NCBI GenBank assembly: GCA_030693235.1
Contig: JAUYBE010000012.1
Coordinates: 1 to 39,598 of the forward strand
Length of the DNA: 39,598 nt
Direction of reading: 5' to 3'
From: a bacterium
Lineage (GTDB): Bacteria > Patescibacteriota > Minisyncoccia > UBA6257 > UBA9933
The notes below the pieces were generated by a model. It saw only the letters and a program-made list of their open reading frames with translations, searched no databases and had not been told where the DNA came from. Positions 14,352 through 22,064 of the stretch are shown one piece after another. Each line of letters opens with the position of its first letter. The first letter of the stretch is position 1. The position numbers and the translations under genes were made by a program.

Positions 14352-14984
14352 CTATGTAAAATTTATGTTCTTCTCTTTAAAAAACTTAAGTGGAATTGGA
14401 TTATCAATAATAAAGCTATTGCTGAAACCTAGTCCAAAATCTTTTGTGTCTTTAATTTGCGGTAAATTCAATAACTTCCGCGTCTCAAATATAAAAATGT
14501 CTAAAAATGCTCTTTCCTCTGGCATAAAAAGCATAACTTCTCCGGGTCTGTGCCTAGATTCTGGATATCGAGAAAATTCGTTGAAGGGGTCAAATTTATA
14601 AACAACGAATTTTATATGATTAGAATTTAAAACTTCTTTTTCTGCGTCGGTTGAAATTTTTATACATTCATCGAGTAATCTACGAAGATCGTGATGGCCA
14701 AATTTTTTAAAATCTATTGAGCCTTTCTTAAAAATAAGAAATGCTTTTAAATAAAGTTCGATTGCTTGTTGAAAAAGAAATAGGAAAAATTGAACACCCA
14801 TACGGCATAATATCCTGCCAGCAAAATATAAATCAGTTCCTTTTTCTGTGTACTCTGCAAAACTAGCTTTTGATACCCTAAAATCTTTCTTGTATTTTTT
14901 GGGGTATTGGTTTAGATCAAAACCTTCTTCGCAAAAATTTTTAATCGCGTGATAATTATTTGACTCTAGGTCCTTAATATCCAT
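14352..14984 (-). CDS. HEPN-domain-like protein (210 aa)
   Basis: A soluble 210-residue protein. Residues about 50-110 match the HEPN helical pattern: DLYFAGRILCRMGVQFFLFL, QQAIELYLKAFLIFKKG and FKKFGHHDLRRLLDECIKI. The paired QQA-x-E-x-LKA and H-x-L-x-LL segments are typical. HEPN proteins include RNases, toxins and partners of nucleotidyltransferases; no RX4-6H catalytic motif is obvious and no MNT gene adjoins. It starts 4 nt before the DUF5667 gene's stop region ends and follows that gene in transcription. Function unknown; family tentative but likely. Confidence 0.65.
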   Translation of the reverse strand: MDIKDLESNNYHAIKNFCEEGFDLNQYPKKYKKDFRVSKASFAEYTEKGTDLYFAGRILCRMGVQFFLFLFQQAIELYLKAFLIFKKGSIDFKKFGHHDLRRLLDECIKISTDAEKEVLNSNHIKFVVYKFDPFNEFSRYPESRHRPGEVMLFMPEERAFLDIFIFETRKLLNLPQIKDTKDFGLGFSNSFIIDNPIPLKFFKEKNINFT

Positions 14985-14987
14985 AAA

Positions 14988-16394
14988 TTACATTGAATTT
15001 TCTTTTAGGGTTGTACACATACTTGAAGAAAAGCCGTAATTCGGAAAATTAGCAAAACAAGATCTCATTTCTTGATATCTTAATGATTTATAACACTGTT
15101 TTTCTTTGGCAAGGTTTAGATATTTTTTTATAGGTTCGGTGGGTTTATCTTGATAATAAGATAAAATTCTTTTTACATCAGAGTCATTATAAAAGTCGGA
15201 AACAACTTGATCGCATTCCGGAATGCGTTCGAAATTAAAATAATTCCCGATTGGAATGCGGTATCTTTGGTCTTTATAAGTTGCGGTCAAGAAATAATTA
15301 TCTAATTCATTTTGATTTTTAGGAAAACGAGTGAGCGTATATTTAAAAATGAAGGGGTTAGATAATTTAATTTCTGCTTCCTTAAAATTATCATACACAA
15401 GTAAATTTGATGATAAATGGTGAAAAAATTCATTCTCTAAAAATATCTTAAAATTTCCATCTATAGAATTAACAACATTGTTTTCATCGCTAAATTGGAT
15501 ATCAATTTTATAATGATTTAACGCCCTATTCGGCGGCGTTTCATAGTCAATATCAGCATAAGTTGGCTCAAACGATAAAATACTTAACTTATAACTTGGT
15601 AGTTGTGGCGCTTGTATCTGATTTTGTGTTTGAGATGGAGAAGCAATAGTGTCTGTTGGTTGTTGATTGGCTGAAGGTGTACTCTGCGGTTCATTCGCTT
15701 TTGGCAAAGTTTGGGATTGGTTTGGTGTTGCTGGTTTGTTTTGAATAGTTTCAGAAGTCGGGGGCGTGGGCGATTTAACGGGCATGGACGCGCTTTCTGA
15801 TTTCTTCCTACTTAACTCCTCATCTGCTTTTGTTTGGGCTTCGTCTTTTGTTTTCAATTCCGCCACCTCTCTTTTTAATTGTTCGACTTCGCCTTTTAAT
15901 TGAACGATTTGTTTTGTGGCTTCTTCTTGGCCTTTTCTACTTGCTAAAATTGCTTTTGTAATCGCCTCTTTTGCTTCATCAGGAACCTTGTTTAAAACAT
16001 CTGATAAAATTTCTTGGTGTTTTGAAGCGTTATCAGTAATTGAAGTAAGCAACCCCTCTGCCTTTTCTTTGTTTTTGATTTGTTTAGATTCTTTTGCCGC
16101 CAAAGCGATATTGCTTTCATAACCGGCAACAGCAGTTTTAATGGCATTAGTGTTCTCTTCTTTGGCGACTGCTCCTACTTCGGCTAATCGTTCATCTGCA
16201 TATTCTAACGCTTTTCGCGCTTTCTTTTCGGGATTAAACGTGAAAAACAGATTTACTTTTTCAAAAGCCGTATCAAAAAAGTAAAAGAAACTGCCGGGTT
16301 TTACGCCCGCGTTCGCGGCGGCCGAAGCGGAAGCCGGCAACGCAAAAACGACCACTAAAAACAAAAGAATAATAAATAAAGGGATCTTTTTCAT
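14988..16394 (-). CDS. Secreted DUF5667-domain protein with Pro/Gln/Ser-rich linker
   Basis: A 468-residue exported protein. A signal peptide (residues 1-26, ending SASAAA) is followed by a DUF5667-type helical domain: VKPGSFFYFFDTAFEKVNLF (31-50), then FTFNPEKKARKALEYADERL. A predicted coiled coil spans about 160-205. A linker rich in Pro, Gln, Ser and Thr follows (about 205-285). The C-terminal domain (about 290-468) is unfamiliar; it has a beta-rich part and four late cysteines (PECDQ, KQCYK, RSCFA, SMCTT) that could form disulfides outside the membrane. DUF5667 proteins are common in Patescibacteria and have no known function. A strong leaderless-type promoter precedes it. Confidence 0.8.
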   Translation of the reverse strand: MKKIPLFIILLFLVVVFALPASASAAANAGVKPGSFFYFFDTAFEKVNLFFTFNPEKKARKALEYADERLAEVGAVAKEENTNAIKTAVAGYESNIALAAKESKQIKNKEKAEGLLTSITDNASKHQEILSDVLNKVPDEAKEAITKAILASRKGQEEATKQIVQLKGEVEQLKREVAELKTKDEAQTKADEELSRKKSESASMPVKSPTPPTSETIQNKPATPNQSQTLPKANEPQSTPSANQQPTDTIASPSQTQNQIQAPQLPSYKLSILSFEPTYADIDYETPPNRALNHYKIDIQFSDENNVVNSIDGNFKIFLENEFFHHLSSNLLVYDNFKEAEIKLSNPFIFKYTLTRFPKNQNELDNYFLTATYKDQRYRIPIGNYFNFERIPECDQVVSDFYNDSDVKRILSYYQDKPTEPIKKYLNLAKEKQCYKSLRYQEMRSCFANFPNYGFSSSMCTTLKENSM

Positions 16395-16401
16395 TAGTTT
16401 T

Positions 16402-16429
16402 ATTATATACGATTTTATGCTTTTCTCAA
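16402..16429 (-). promoter_or_regulatory. Strong promoter of the DUF5667 gene, leaderless type
   Basis: Minus strand: -35 TTGAGA (16429-16424), 16-nt spacer, -10 TATAAT (16407-16402). The -10 ends 7 nt before the ATG at 16394. Confidence 0.75.
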
Positions 16430-16685
16430 CTCTCCAAACTTTAAATTATAAATAGAGATTGCTTCGCTATGCTCGCAATGACGATCGGCTCGCAATAACA
16501 ATCTGCCCGCAATAACAAAGTAAATCATAATGGCAAAGCATACGTTTCATAATTTAAAGATCATAAGAGGATAGTAATTTGTGTAATTTAGTAATCTATG
16601 CGCGATCGCGTATGAAGTGCTAAATAAAACAATAGAGTAAAATAGATAGAATGAAAAATTATTAACTAACTAAGAAATTTTATTT
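16430..16685. other. Gene-free stretch with dispersed repeats
   Basis: No open frame is convincing here. It holds a GATTGCTTCG...CGCAATGAC element (16457-16482) with two decayed CGCAATAAC echoes up to 16517, and a GCGCGATCGCG near-palindrome (16596-16606). A TTCTAACGGGG repeat end at 16684-16694 overlaps the stop codon of the MFS gene. Confidence 0.6.
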
Positions 16686-17318
16686 CTAACGGGGTTGAAT
16701 TGTTTTAATTTCTGGAACCCTAGGCATTTTTTTATCCCTTGGTATTAACTCTTTTTGAATTAAAAGGGGCAAGGAAGCGCTTAAAAGGAGTAAAATTCCT
16801 ATCCCAATAAATAGGACATCAAAACCAAAACGGTAAGCAATTAATCCCCCTAAACTCCCAGCTATTCCTGCCCCTATTCCAATAAAGGCAGCCCGGGCAC
16901 TCCAACTAAATGCTTCCCTTCCTTTGTCAATGTGCCTAGTAAAAATGGCAGTATAACCAGGAATATTCATACCCATACCAATTGCATAAACTCCCTGTAA
17001 AAAATAAATATGCCAGGGGAGATAAGAAAAAATGTATCCGAAAACAGCAAAAGCAGCTAAGGTATTTCCAATAACGATGAAGAAAAGATCGTCTTTTTCT
17101 CCGAGCCTTCTATCTAAATATCTTCCAAAAGGAATTAAAACCAATGAAAGAGTGATCCAGTAAACTGAGGCGGCGAAACCAGCAACCCTCATATCACCCC
17201 CTTGAATATTATCAGCAATGAAAATAGCGAAAATCGGAGTGACAAAACCGAGGCCGGCTAATAAAGCCACATCAGAAAGAATTAAAAATTTTATGACTTT
17301 ATTAATTGAAAAAATCAT
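16686..17318 (-). CDS. Half-size MFS transporter (six transmembrane segments)
   Basis: A 210-residue membrane protein equal to the N-terminal half of a major facilitator. About six hydrophobic segments are seen (near 10-30, 44-63, 77-96, 98-118, 137-160 and 164-186). The loop 2-3 signature appears as GRYLDRRLGEKDD (65-77), and IPGYTAIFTRHIDKGREAFS fits the loop after segment 4. The second half is absent: the frame ends in KTIQPR-stop, and its last codons CCCCGTTAG match the end of a dispersed repeat also present in ileS. It may be a truncated gene or a real six-helix protein that dimerises. Its start overlaps the Clp-like gene by 4 nt, so it is translationally coupled. Substrate unknown. Confidence 0.7.
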   Translation of the reverse strand: MIFSINKVIKFLILSDVALLAGLGFVTPIFAIFIADNIQGGDMRVAGFAASVYWITLSLVLIPFGRYLDRRLGEKDDLFFIVIGNTLAAFAVFGYIFSYLPWHIYFLQGVYAIGMGMNIPGYTAIFTRHIDKGREAFSWSARAAFIGIGAGIAGSLGGLIAYRFGFDVLFIGIGILLLLSASLPLLIQKELIPRDKKMPRVPEIKTIQPR

Positions 17319-19813
17319 AAAAACTTGAGATCTCCATTCTCTAAAACGATTTTCACGCTGCTACCCCTAACGATTTCTTCTCTTAAAATTTTTTCTGCCA
17401 AAACGCTGCGGAGTTTTTCGGAAATCACGCCGCGCAGGGGTCGGGCGCCGAAAACCGGATCATAGCCGAGTTCGGCGATTCTTTTAATCACTGCTTCGTC
17501 AAAATCCAAACTAATGCCGATAGTTTCTTCCAAAGATCGCGCCAAATCATGAAGATGAAGTCCGGCAATGGTTTCAATATTCTCTCTTGAAAGAGTTTTG
17601 AAGGCGATAATGCCGGAAAAGCGGTTAAGCAATTCCGGTTTGAAATAATCAGTGAGTTTTTTCTTCAATTCTTCGGCGATGGTTTCAAATGGCGTATGGG
17701 CTTCAATATGAGTTTTAATAAAATCCGAATGAGCGTTGGAAGTGGCGATAATAATGGTATTGGTAAAATCAACTGTCCGGCCGAAATTATCAGTCAATCT
17801 GCCATCATCAAAAACCTGTAAAAACAAATTCAAAATATCCGGATGGGCTTTTTCAAATTCGTCCAATAAAATCAGACAATACGGTTTTTGGATAACCGCT
17901 TCGGTAAGATTGCCGGCCATTTTACCGTCCGGCGAACCGATAAAACGAAAAATACTTTGTTTGTCTTGATATTCCGACATATCAAAACGGAGCATTAAAT
18001 TTTCCGAACCGAACTGAATTTTCGTTAAAATTTTGGAAAGTTCGGTTTTGCCTACGCCGGTCGGTCCGACAAAAAGAAAAACCGCGATGGGTCCGCCCTT
18101 ACGCGACAATCCGCTGCGATATTCCCGCAAAGAACGGCTGACTGCTTTAACCGCCTCTTCTTGATTAACCAATTTTTGATGGATAATATTTTCAAGATTC
18201 AATAATTTTTCCGCTTCTTCTTTGGTAGTCCGATGAATCGGGATATTTGTTTTTCTTTCGGCAATAGCAATAATATCATCGGCTTGCAAAACTTTATCGC
18301 CTTTTTGAGTGGCGTCAGCCAAAGCCTCTTTCAATAAATCCTCGGCGCTGGAAGGAAGCAGTTTTTGCCGAAAATATTTATGCGCCAAACTTACCGCTTG
18401 TTTTATCGCTCCGAAACTGACGGTAATTTTATATTGGCTTTCCAAAATAATACTGTCGTAAGTCAACAACTTTATCGCTTCTGCCTCGCTGATTTCATTA
18501 ATTCTGATAATTTCAAAAGCTCCGGCAAAATCGCTTTGGGGTTCGATTAAATTTTTGAATTCTCTGGGGTAGGTCGCGCCGATCACCGGAAAAGCGTCAT
18601 TATTGATAATCGGAGCGATAATATCGGCCGCGCTTAGATATTGAGGGCCGGAAGTTTTGGTTAAATTATGAATATCGGGAATATATAAAATAATGTTTCC
18701 GGCTGAAATAATTTCCTCAACAACCTTATTGATGCGAGCCGCGACATCTTCCGAAGAAGCGCCTGAAATTAAATTGCCGATTGATAAAGCCACCAGTCTC
18801 TTGTCAAAAAGCGCGACCGGCGTTTTGTCTTTGACAATCTCATAAGCCAAATGAGCCATTAGCGTTTCCTTGCCGCTGCCCGGTTCGCCGACCAGCATAG
18901 CGTTCGGTTTGACCGCCCGCGACAGAATATCAACCATTCGGTCGTATTCCTGCTGGTGGCCGATGAGAAAACCGACTTTCCGCTCTCTGGCCAAATCCGT
19001 AAAATCAACCGCGTATTTATCAAGATTCGGCGTTGGTCTGGCAGTCCAAGCCCGATTCATAATCCGATGCTGAATTTTATTGGAATGGTTGGCAAACCCG
19101 CCCAAAGTGTTCGGCAAACGCCGCAGCCATCCGAATTTTTTGTGAAAACGGCCGAAAATCAGAGCATTTTCCAAATCTTGAGACAAAATCGAAAATAAAT
19201 TAAAAATCCTGACAATCGCTTTGTCGTTTAAAAAACTCAAAGCGACGAAAAGGCCGCGCGGCTCTATGAATTTCTCCTGATTTAAAAAACTGACTTCAAA
19301 GGCTTTTTTTAATAAATCTTCGCACCAAACTTTTTGGTGTGGGGGTAAAATTTCAACATCCGATTTTAAAAAATCATTTATTTTTTGCTCAAATTCTTTC
19401 GGCTCAACATCCAGCCGGGTAATCATTTCTCGAACATCGCGATTTCCAATCAAAAACTTCGCCAAATAAACAAACGGGTTGTTGTTTGTCGCCGAGGCTT
19501 TGTCAGCCGCTCTTTCCAAAATCGAAAGGCTCGCTGGCGTCAGATATTGAGCGATATTATTGGCGCGGGAGTTAGTCGAGACCAACGAACGCTCGGCTTG
19601 ACCTAGATGAATTAATCGATCGGCTAAAAACAATAAACCCAAAACTCCCAGCCAAAAAAGCCAATCAACGTCTGAAAACAAAAAAGTAATAACAGCGGCC
19701 GTGAGCGTCATATAACCGCAATAAGCGATTAGTCTGATAATAAATCGCTCCGCCATATTCATCTGAAGCCGCGGCTCGGAAAAATACAAATTTTCGATAT
19801 TAAAATTAGCCAT
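17315..19813 (-). CDS. Membrane-anchored, divergent ClpA/B-type AAA+ ATPase
   Basis: An 832-residue Hsp100-like protein with an unusual N-terminus. Two hydrophobic segments (about 24-46 and 51-65) would anchor it with the ATPase inside the cell. A helical region (about 90-270) follows, then AAA domain 1 with Walker A GEPGSGKET (309-317). Its Walker B is degenerate, ILYIPDIH (375-382), lacking the usual DE. AAA domain 2 has GPTGVGKTE (583-591), LILLDEFEKAHP (647-658), sensor ATSN and arginine-bearing LLNRF. The domain 1 pore motif (YRG) and domain 2 pore motif (GYVG) are missing: they read LISGASSEDV and GSPDGKMAGNLTEAV. No LGF/IGF ClpP-docking loop is seen. It sits between two membrane protein genes with 0- and 4-nt junctions. 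Family certain, function open. Confidence 0.85.
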   Translation of the reverse strand: MANFNIENLYFSEPRLQMNMAERFIIRLIAYCGYMTLTAAVITFLFSDVDWLFWLGVLGLLFLADRLIHLGQAERSLVSTNSRANNIAQYLTPASLSILERAADKASATNNNPFVYLAKFLIGNRDVREMITRLDVEPKEFEQKINDFLKSDVEILPPHQKVWCEDLLKKAFEVSFLNQEKFIEPRGLFVALSFLNDKAIVRIFNLFSILSQDLENALIFGRFHKKFGWLRRLPNTLGGFANHSNKIQHRIMNRAWTARPTPNLDKYAVDFTDLARERKVGFLIGHQQEYDRMVDILSRAVKPNAMLVGEPGSGKETLMAHLAYEIVKDKTPVALFDKRLVALSIGNLISGASSEDVAARINKVVEEIISAGNIILYIPDIHNLTKTSGPQYLSAADIIAPIINNDAFPVIGATYPREFKNLIEPQSDFAGAFEIIRINEISEAEAIKLLTYDSIILESQYKITVSFGAIKQAVSLAHKYFRQKLLPSSAEDLLKEALADATQKGDKVLQADDIIAIAERKTNIPIHRTTKEEAEKLLNLENIIHQKLVNQEEAVKAVSRSLREYRSGLSRKGGPIAVFLFVGPTGVGKTELSKILTKIQFGSENLMLRFDMSEYQDKQSIFRFIGSPDGKMAGNLTEAVIQKPYCLILLDEFEKAHPDILNLFLQVFDDGRLTDNFGRTVDFTNTIIIATSNAHSDFIKTHIEAHTPFETIAEELKKKLTDYFKPELLNRFSGIIAFKTLSRENIETIAGLHLHDLARSLEETIGISLDFDEAVIKRIAELGYDPVFGARPLRGVISEKLRSVLAEKILREEIVRGSSVKIVLENGDLKFL

Positions 19814-20158
19814 CTAAATATTGCTGACGATTTTAAAAATTATGAAAACCGGAATTGCCAGCCAAGCAAAATAAAAAAACAACGCCGTTATTGATAAAAT
19901 CAAAAAAACAACGCCGCCGAAAATCAATCTTCCTGACCGAAAAAGAAAACCCAAAACATAACCGATAAAACTTCGGTCTTGATAAAGCGGTTCAAAAAAA
20001 TGTTTTAAAGTGATTTTAAAAGCGAGTTTCTTCTCTTGTTTTTCCAAGAAAGAAAAAATAAAACGGCCGTAAGCGCGGGAACCGTCCAAATACCAATGCC
20101 GGAAAAAGCCTAAAAATCGATAAGAAAGGCGATTAAAAAGATAAATAAAAATGGACAT
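19814..20158 (-). CDS. Small membrane protein (114 aa) paired with the Clp-like ATPase
   Basis: I do not recognise a family. The N-terminal half is basic and aromatic (FNRLSYRFLGFFRHWYLDG, KKLAFKITLKHFFEPLYQ). The C-terminal half has two closely spaced hydrophobic helices (about 68-88 and 89-112). Its stop codon directly abuts the Clp-like start codon, so the two are very likely made together and may form a complex. Its own ATG directly follows the encoded CCA end of tRNA-Ile with no spacer. Maturation of that tRNA would therefore release an mRNA beginning with AUG. Confidence 0.75.
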   Translation of the reverse strand: MSIFIYLFNRLSYRFLGFFRHWYLDGSRAYGRFIFSFLEKQEKKLAFKITLKHFFEPLYQDRSFIGYVLGFLFRSGRLIFGGVVFLILSITALFFYFAWLAIPVFIIFKIVSNI

Positions 20159-20233
20159 TGGTGCGAGCAGAAGGAATCGAACCTTCGACTTCTGTCTTAT
20201 CAGGACAGCGTTCTGCCACTGAACTATGCTCGC
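20159..20233 (-). tRNA. tRNA-Ile (anticodon GAT), CCA encoded
   Basis: Cloverleaf on the minus strand: acceptor GCGAGCA/TGCTCGC, D-arm GTTC/GAAC, anticodon arm CTGTC-CTGATAA-GACAG with anticodon GAT, T-arm GAAGG-TTCGATT-CCTTC. Discriminator A and CCA are encoded at 20162-20159. It lies 7 nt after the stop of the 64-aa gene and its CCA touches the ATG of the next gene. Confidence 0.95.
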
Positions 20234-20240
20234 GCGATTA

Positions 20241-20435
20241 TTATTTTATTATTCCCAATTTACTCAATCCTTCCAAATTAAATCTGACAATCTCCCGAGA
20301 TTTTGTTGAGTTATGATCAAGAGCGGCTCCGGCGTTTTTCACAAGAAAATTTATCGAATAAACAACAATGCTTATTGTTATTAATAATAATAATGCGCCA
20401 ATTATAATGAATATTAAATCCTTGTGTTTGCTCAT
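20241..20435 (-). CDS. Small single-pass membrane protein (64 aa)
   Basis: A short protein with one strong transmembrane helix (about residues 8-31, FIIIGALLLLITISIVVYSI). A polar C-terminus follows (ALDHNSTKSREIVRFNLEGL). No family recognised. It follows the PilO-like gene by 11 nt and precedes tRNA-Ile by 7 nt, so it is probably translated from the pilO transcript. It could be a pilus-assembly accessory protein, but that rests on position only. Confidence 0.6.
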   Translation of the reverse strand: MSKHKDLIFIIIGALLLLITISIVVYSINFLVKNAGAALDHNSTKSREIVRFNLEGLSKLGIIK

Positions 20436-20446
20436 ACCCAGTTAAT

Positions 20447-20962
20447 TTAAAACGAAAACACTTGGCCGGTCAATAAAGCCTTAAAATTGCCCCCTTGCCG
20501 GCTAAAATCCAATGTTTTGATTTTAATAGAATACCGACTGTTTTTAAGAAGCGTTAGAAAATTCAATAAATTATCGAATTCGCCCTGACCGGCAACTGTA
20601 AATTCTATTTTCCCCAAATTTTTTTCGTCTCCGGGACTTTCCTGTCCAAGACTCGAATTTATTTCAACCTTACTCTGCCTAGCGATAATGCCCAAATCGC
20701 TCGGGAAAGCCACCAGCTGATCGCGCGTCGGCAAAATACTTTCAAGTTCCGGAAGATAATGTTTCGCTTTTTCGGAGTCCTGACGCAACAGAGCCAAAGA
20801 TTCCGTCATTTCAATATAATAACGCAGATTCCCTTGCAATTGTTCAATTTTATTGGTTTGATTTGTAATGTCCGAACCCAAAAAAAACAAAGCTATTATT
20901 AAAAACAAACAAATCCCCAAAGGAACGCCGATATTTATCAATAAACGCTTTTTGAAATTCAT
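20447..20962 (-). CDS. PilO-like type IV pilus assembly protein
   Basis: A 171-residue bitopic inner-membrane protein. One transmembrane helix (about residues 9-29) is followed by a heptad-like coiled-coil segment (TNQTNKIEQLQGNLRYYIEM, 32-51). The periplasmic alpha/beta domain has ELESILPTRDQLVAFPSDL and a ferredoxin-like KIEFTVAGQGEFDNLLNFL. This matches PilO, which with PilN links the pilus secretin to the cytoplasmic motor. No pilM or pilN is present, but a pilin gene begins at the right edge and dprA/comEC are in the window, fitting pilus-driven DNA uptake. Confidence 0.75.
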   Translation of the reverse strand: MNFKKRLLINIGVPLGICLFLIIALFFLGSDITNQTNKIEQLQGNLRYYIEMTESLALLRQDSEKAKHYLPELESILPTRDQLVAFPSDLGIIARQSKVEINSSLGQESPGDEKNLGKIEFTVAGQGEFDNLLNFLTLLKNSRYSIKIKTLDFSRQGGNFKALLTGQVFSF

Positions 20963-21065
20963 GGTTCGCAGAACTGACGCAGAACTTAGTCTGCTACGAC
21001 GGACTGCGCAAAACCGACGTGGAATATTTAGCGTCTGTTTGGCGTATTGTTTTGCGTCTGTTTAG
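20963..21065. repeat. GCGTCTGTTTAGCG/GCAGAACTGACGCAG repeats upstream of dprA
   Basis: The gap between the divergent pilO-like and dprA genes is filled with variants of GCGTCTGTTTAGCG and its complement-like GCAGAACTGACGCAGAAC. A relative, ACTACGCAGAA in two copies, is inserted in the phosphohexomutase gene at 30880-30918. Confidence 0.6.
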
Positions 21066-21080
21066 CGATCATTATATAAT
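21052..21080 (+). promoter_or_regulatory. dprA promoter, leaderless type
   Basis: -10 TATAAT (21075-21080) 8 nt before the ATG. A weak -35 TTGCGT (21052-21057) has a 17-nt spacer and lies inside the repeat-filled gap. Confidence 0.6.
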
Positions 21081-21088
21081 AAAATCCA

Positions 21089-21997
21089 ATGCAACTCAAT
21101 ACATTAAAGATAACAACCATCTTAAAGGAGAGCAGGCAATACCCTTCTTTATTAAAAGAAATCCCAAATCCGCCATCAAAAATCTTTGTTCTGGGAAAAT
21201 TTCCGGCCGATCCGCCGGTCGGCGGATTGAAAATCGCGATTGTCGGTACCCGCAAAGCCACTCTTGAAGGACGATTGATTGCTAAAAAAATCGCCCAACG
21301 ATTGGCCGAACTTAAAATCGTCGTTGTCAGCGGCTTGGCTATGGGAATTGACACCGCGGCGCATGAAGGCGCCTTGGCCGGCAACGGAGAAACCATCGCT
21401 GTTCTGGCTTGCGGCCTTAATACGATTTATCCCCGCCAAAATGAAAATTTGGCGAAAAAAATTATTGAATCGGGCGGAGCGATTGTTTCGGAATATCCCA
21501 CAGGCACGCCCATTTTGCCTCATCAATTTTTAGAACGCAACCGAATCGTCAGCGGTTTGAGCGTCGCCACAATCGTCATTGAAGCTCCGATTGATTCCGG
21601 CGCTTTGGTAACCGCTCGCTTGGCCGCCGAACAAGGTCGGGAAGTTTTTATTTTTCCAGGTCCGATTAATCATCCAAACTATCGCGGCTCCCATAAATTA
21701 ATCAGAGACGGCGCGAGATTGGTCGCGTCGATTGAAGATATTTTGGAAGACCTCGGATTAGAAAATCCGAAATCCAAAATCCGAAATACTAAACAAATTA
21801 TAAATTCCGAAATCCAAAACATTAAAGATGAAAACCAATTGCTGGTTTTTAAAACAATTCAGGAGGCCGGGAAATCTCTTAATATTGACAAAATTATTGA
21901 ACTCACTAAACTGGAACCGCAAATAGCAAATCAAGCAATCGCTATTTTAATAATCAATAGTTTTATTAAGGAAACGGAACATGGTTATAGTTTTTAG
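21089..21997 (+). CDS. dprA: DNA-processing protein DprA (Smf)
   Basis: Binds incoming single-stranded DNA during transformation and loads RecA. The Rossmann domain shows KIAIVGTRKATLEGRLIAKK, VVSGLAMGIDTAAHEGALA, ETIAVLACGLNTIYPRQNE and FLERNRIVSGLS. A C-terminal winged-helix-like segment ends TEHGYSF. It is 302 residues, with a shortened N-terminus. A palindrome (21210-21227) encodes ADPPVGGLK just before the first beta strand. An ATCCGAAATCC-type run (about 21762-21830) inserts NPKSKIRNTKQIINSE in the linker. topA follows after 67 nt. Fits with ComEC and pilus genes as a competence system. Confidence 0.95.
   Translation: MQLNTLKITTILKESRQYPSLLKEIPNPPSKIFVLGKFPADPPVGGLKIAIVGTRKATLEGRLIAKKIAQRLAELKIVVVSGLAMGIDTAAHEGALAGNGETIAVLACGLNTIYPRQNENLAKKIIESGGAIVSEYPTGTPILPHQFLERNRIVSGLSVATIVIEAPIDSGALVTARLAAEQGREVFIFPGPINHPNYRGSHKLIRDGARLVASIEDILEDLGLENPKSKIRNTKQIINSEIQNIKDENQLLVFKTIQEAGKSLNIDKIIELTKLEPQIANQAIAILIINSFIKETEHGYSF
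21210..21227. repeat. Palindrome ATCCGCC-GGTC-GGCGGAT in dprA
   Basis: A 7-bp inverted repeat with a 4-nt centre, read as DPPVGG. Same family as 200-215 in ppsA and 33775-33790 in cobO. Confidence 0.8.
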
Positions 21998-22062
21998 GTT
22001 TTAGTTTTTAGGTTTTAGATGAAAAATTCTAACACCCAACACCTAACACCTAACACCTAAAT
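21991..22062. repeat. Intergenic tandem repeats between dprA and topA
   Basis: TTTTAGGTTTTAGTTTTTAGG units (21991-22019) are followed by three to four CACCTAACA units (22029-22060) reaching the topA start codon. The two runs are roughly complementary and could pair. Related runs lie inside ileS and the cysteine desulfurase gene. Confidence 0.75.
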
Positions 22063-22064
22063 AA

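Noticed and set aside
17913-18113. Open frames on the strand opposite the Clp-like, IleRS and TopA genes
   Set aside because: They are shadows of conserved genes, with no ribosome-binding sites and no family features.
20963-21088. Possible CRISPR-like or regulatory RNA array upstream of dprA
   Set aside because: Units are short, irregular and adjoining, without equal-length spacers; they match dispersed repeats found inside genes.
22020-22062. CACCTAACA tandems as protein-binding operators for topA
   Set aside because: The same units occur inside coding sequence of the desulfurase gene, so a specific operator role is not supported.
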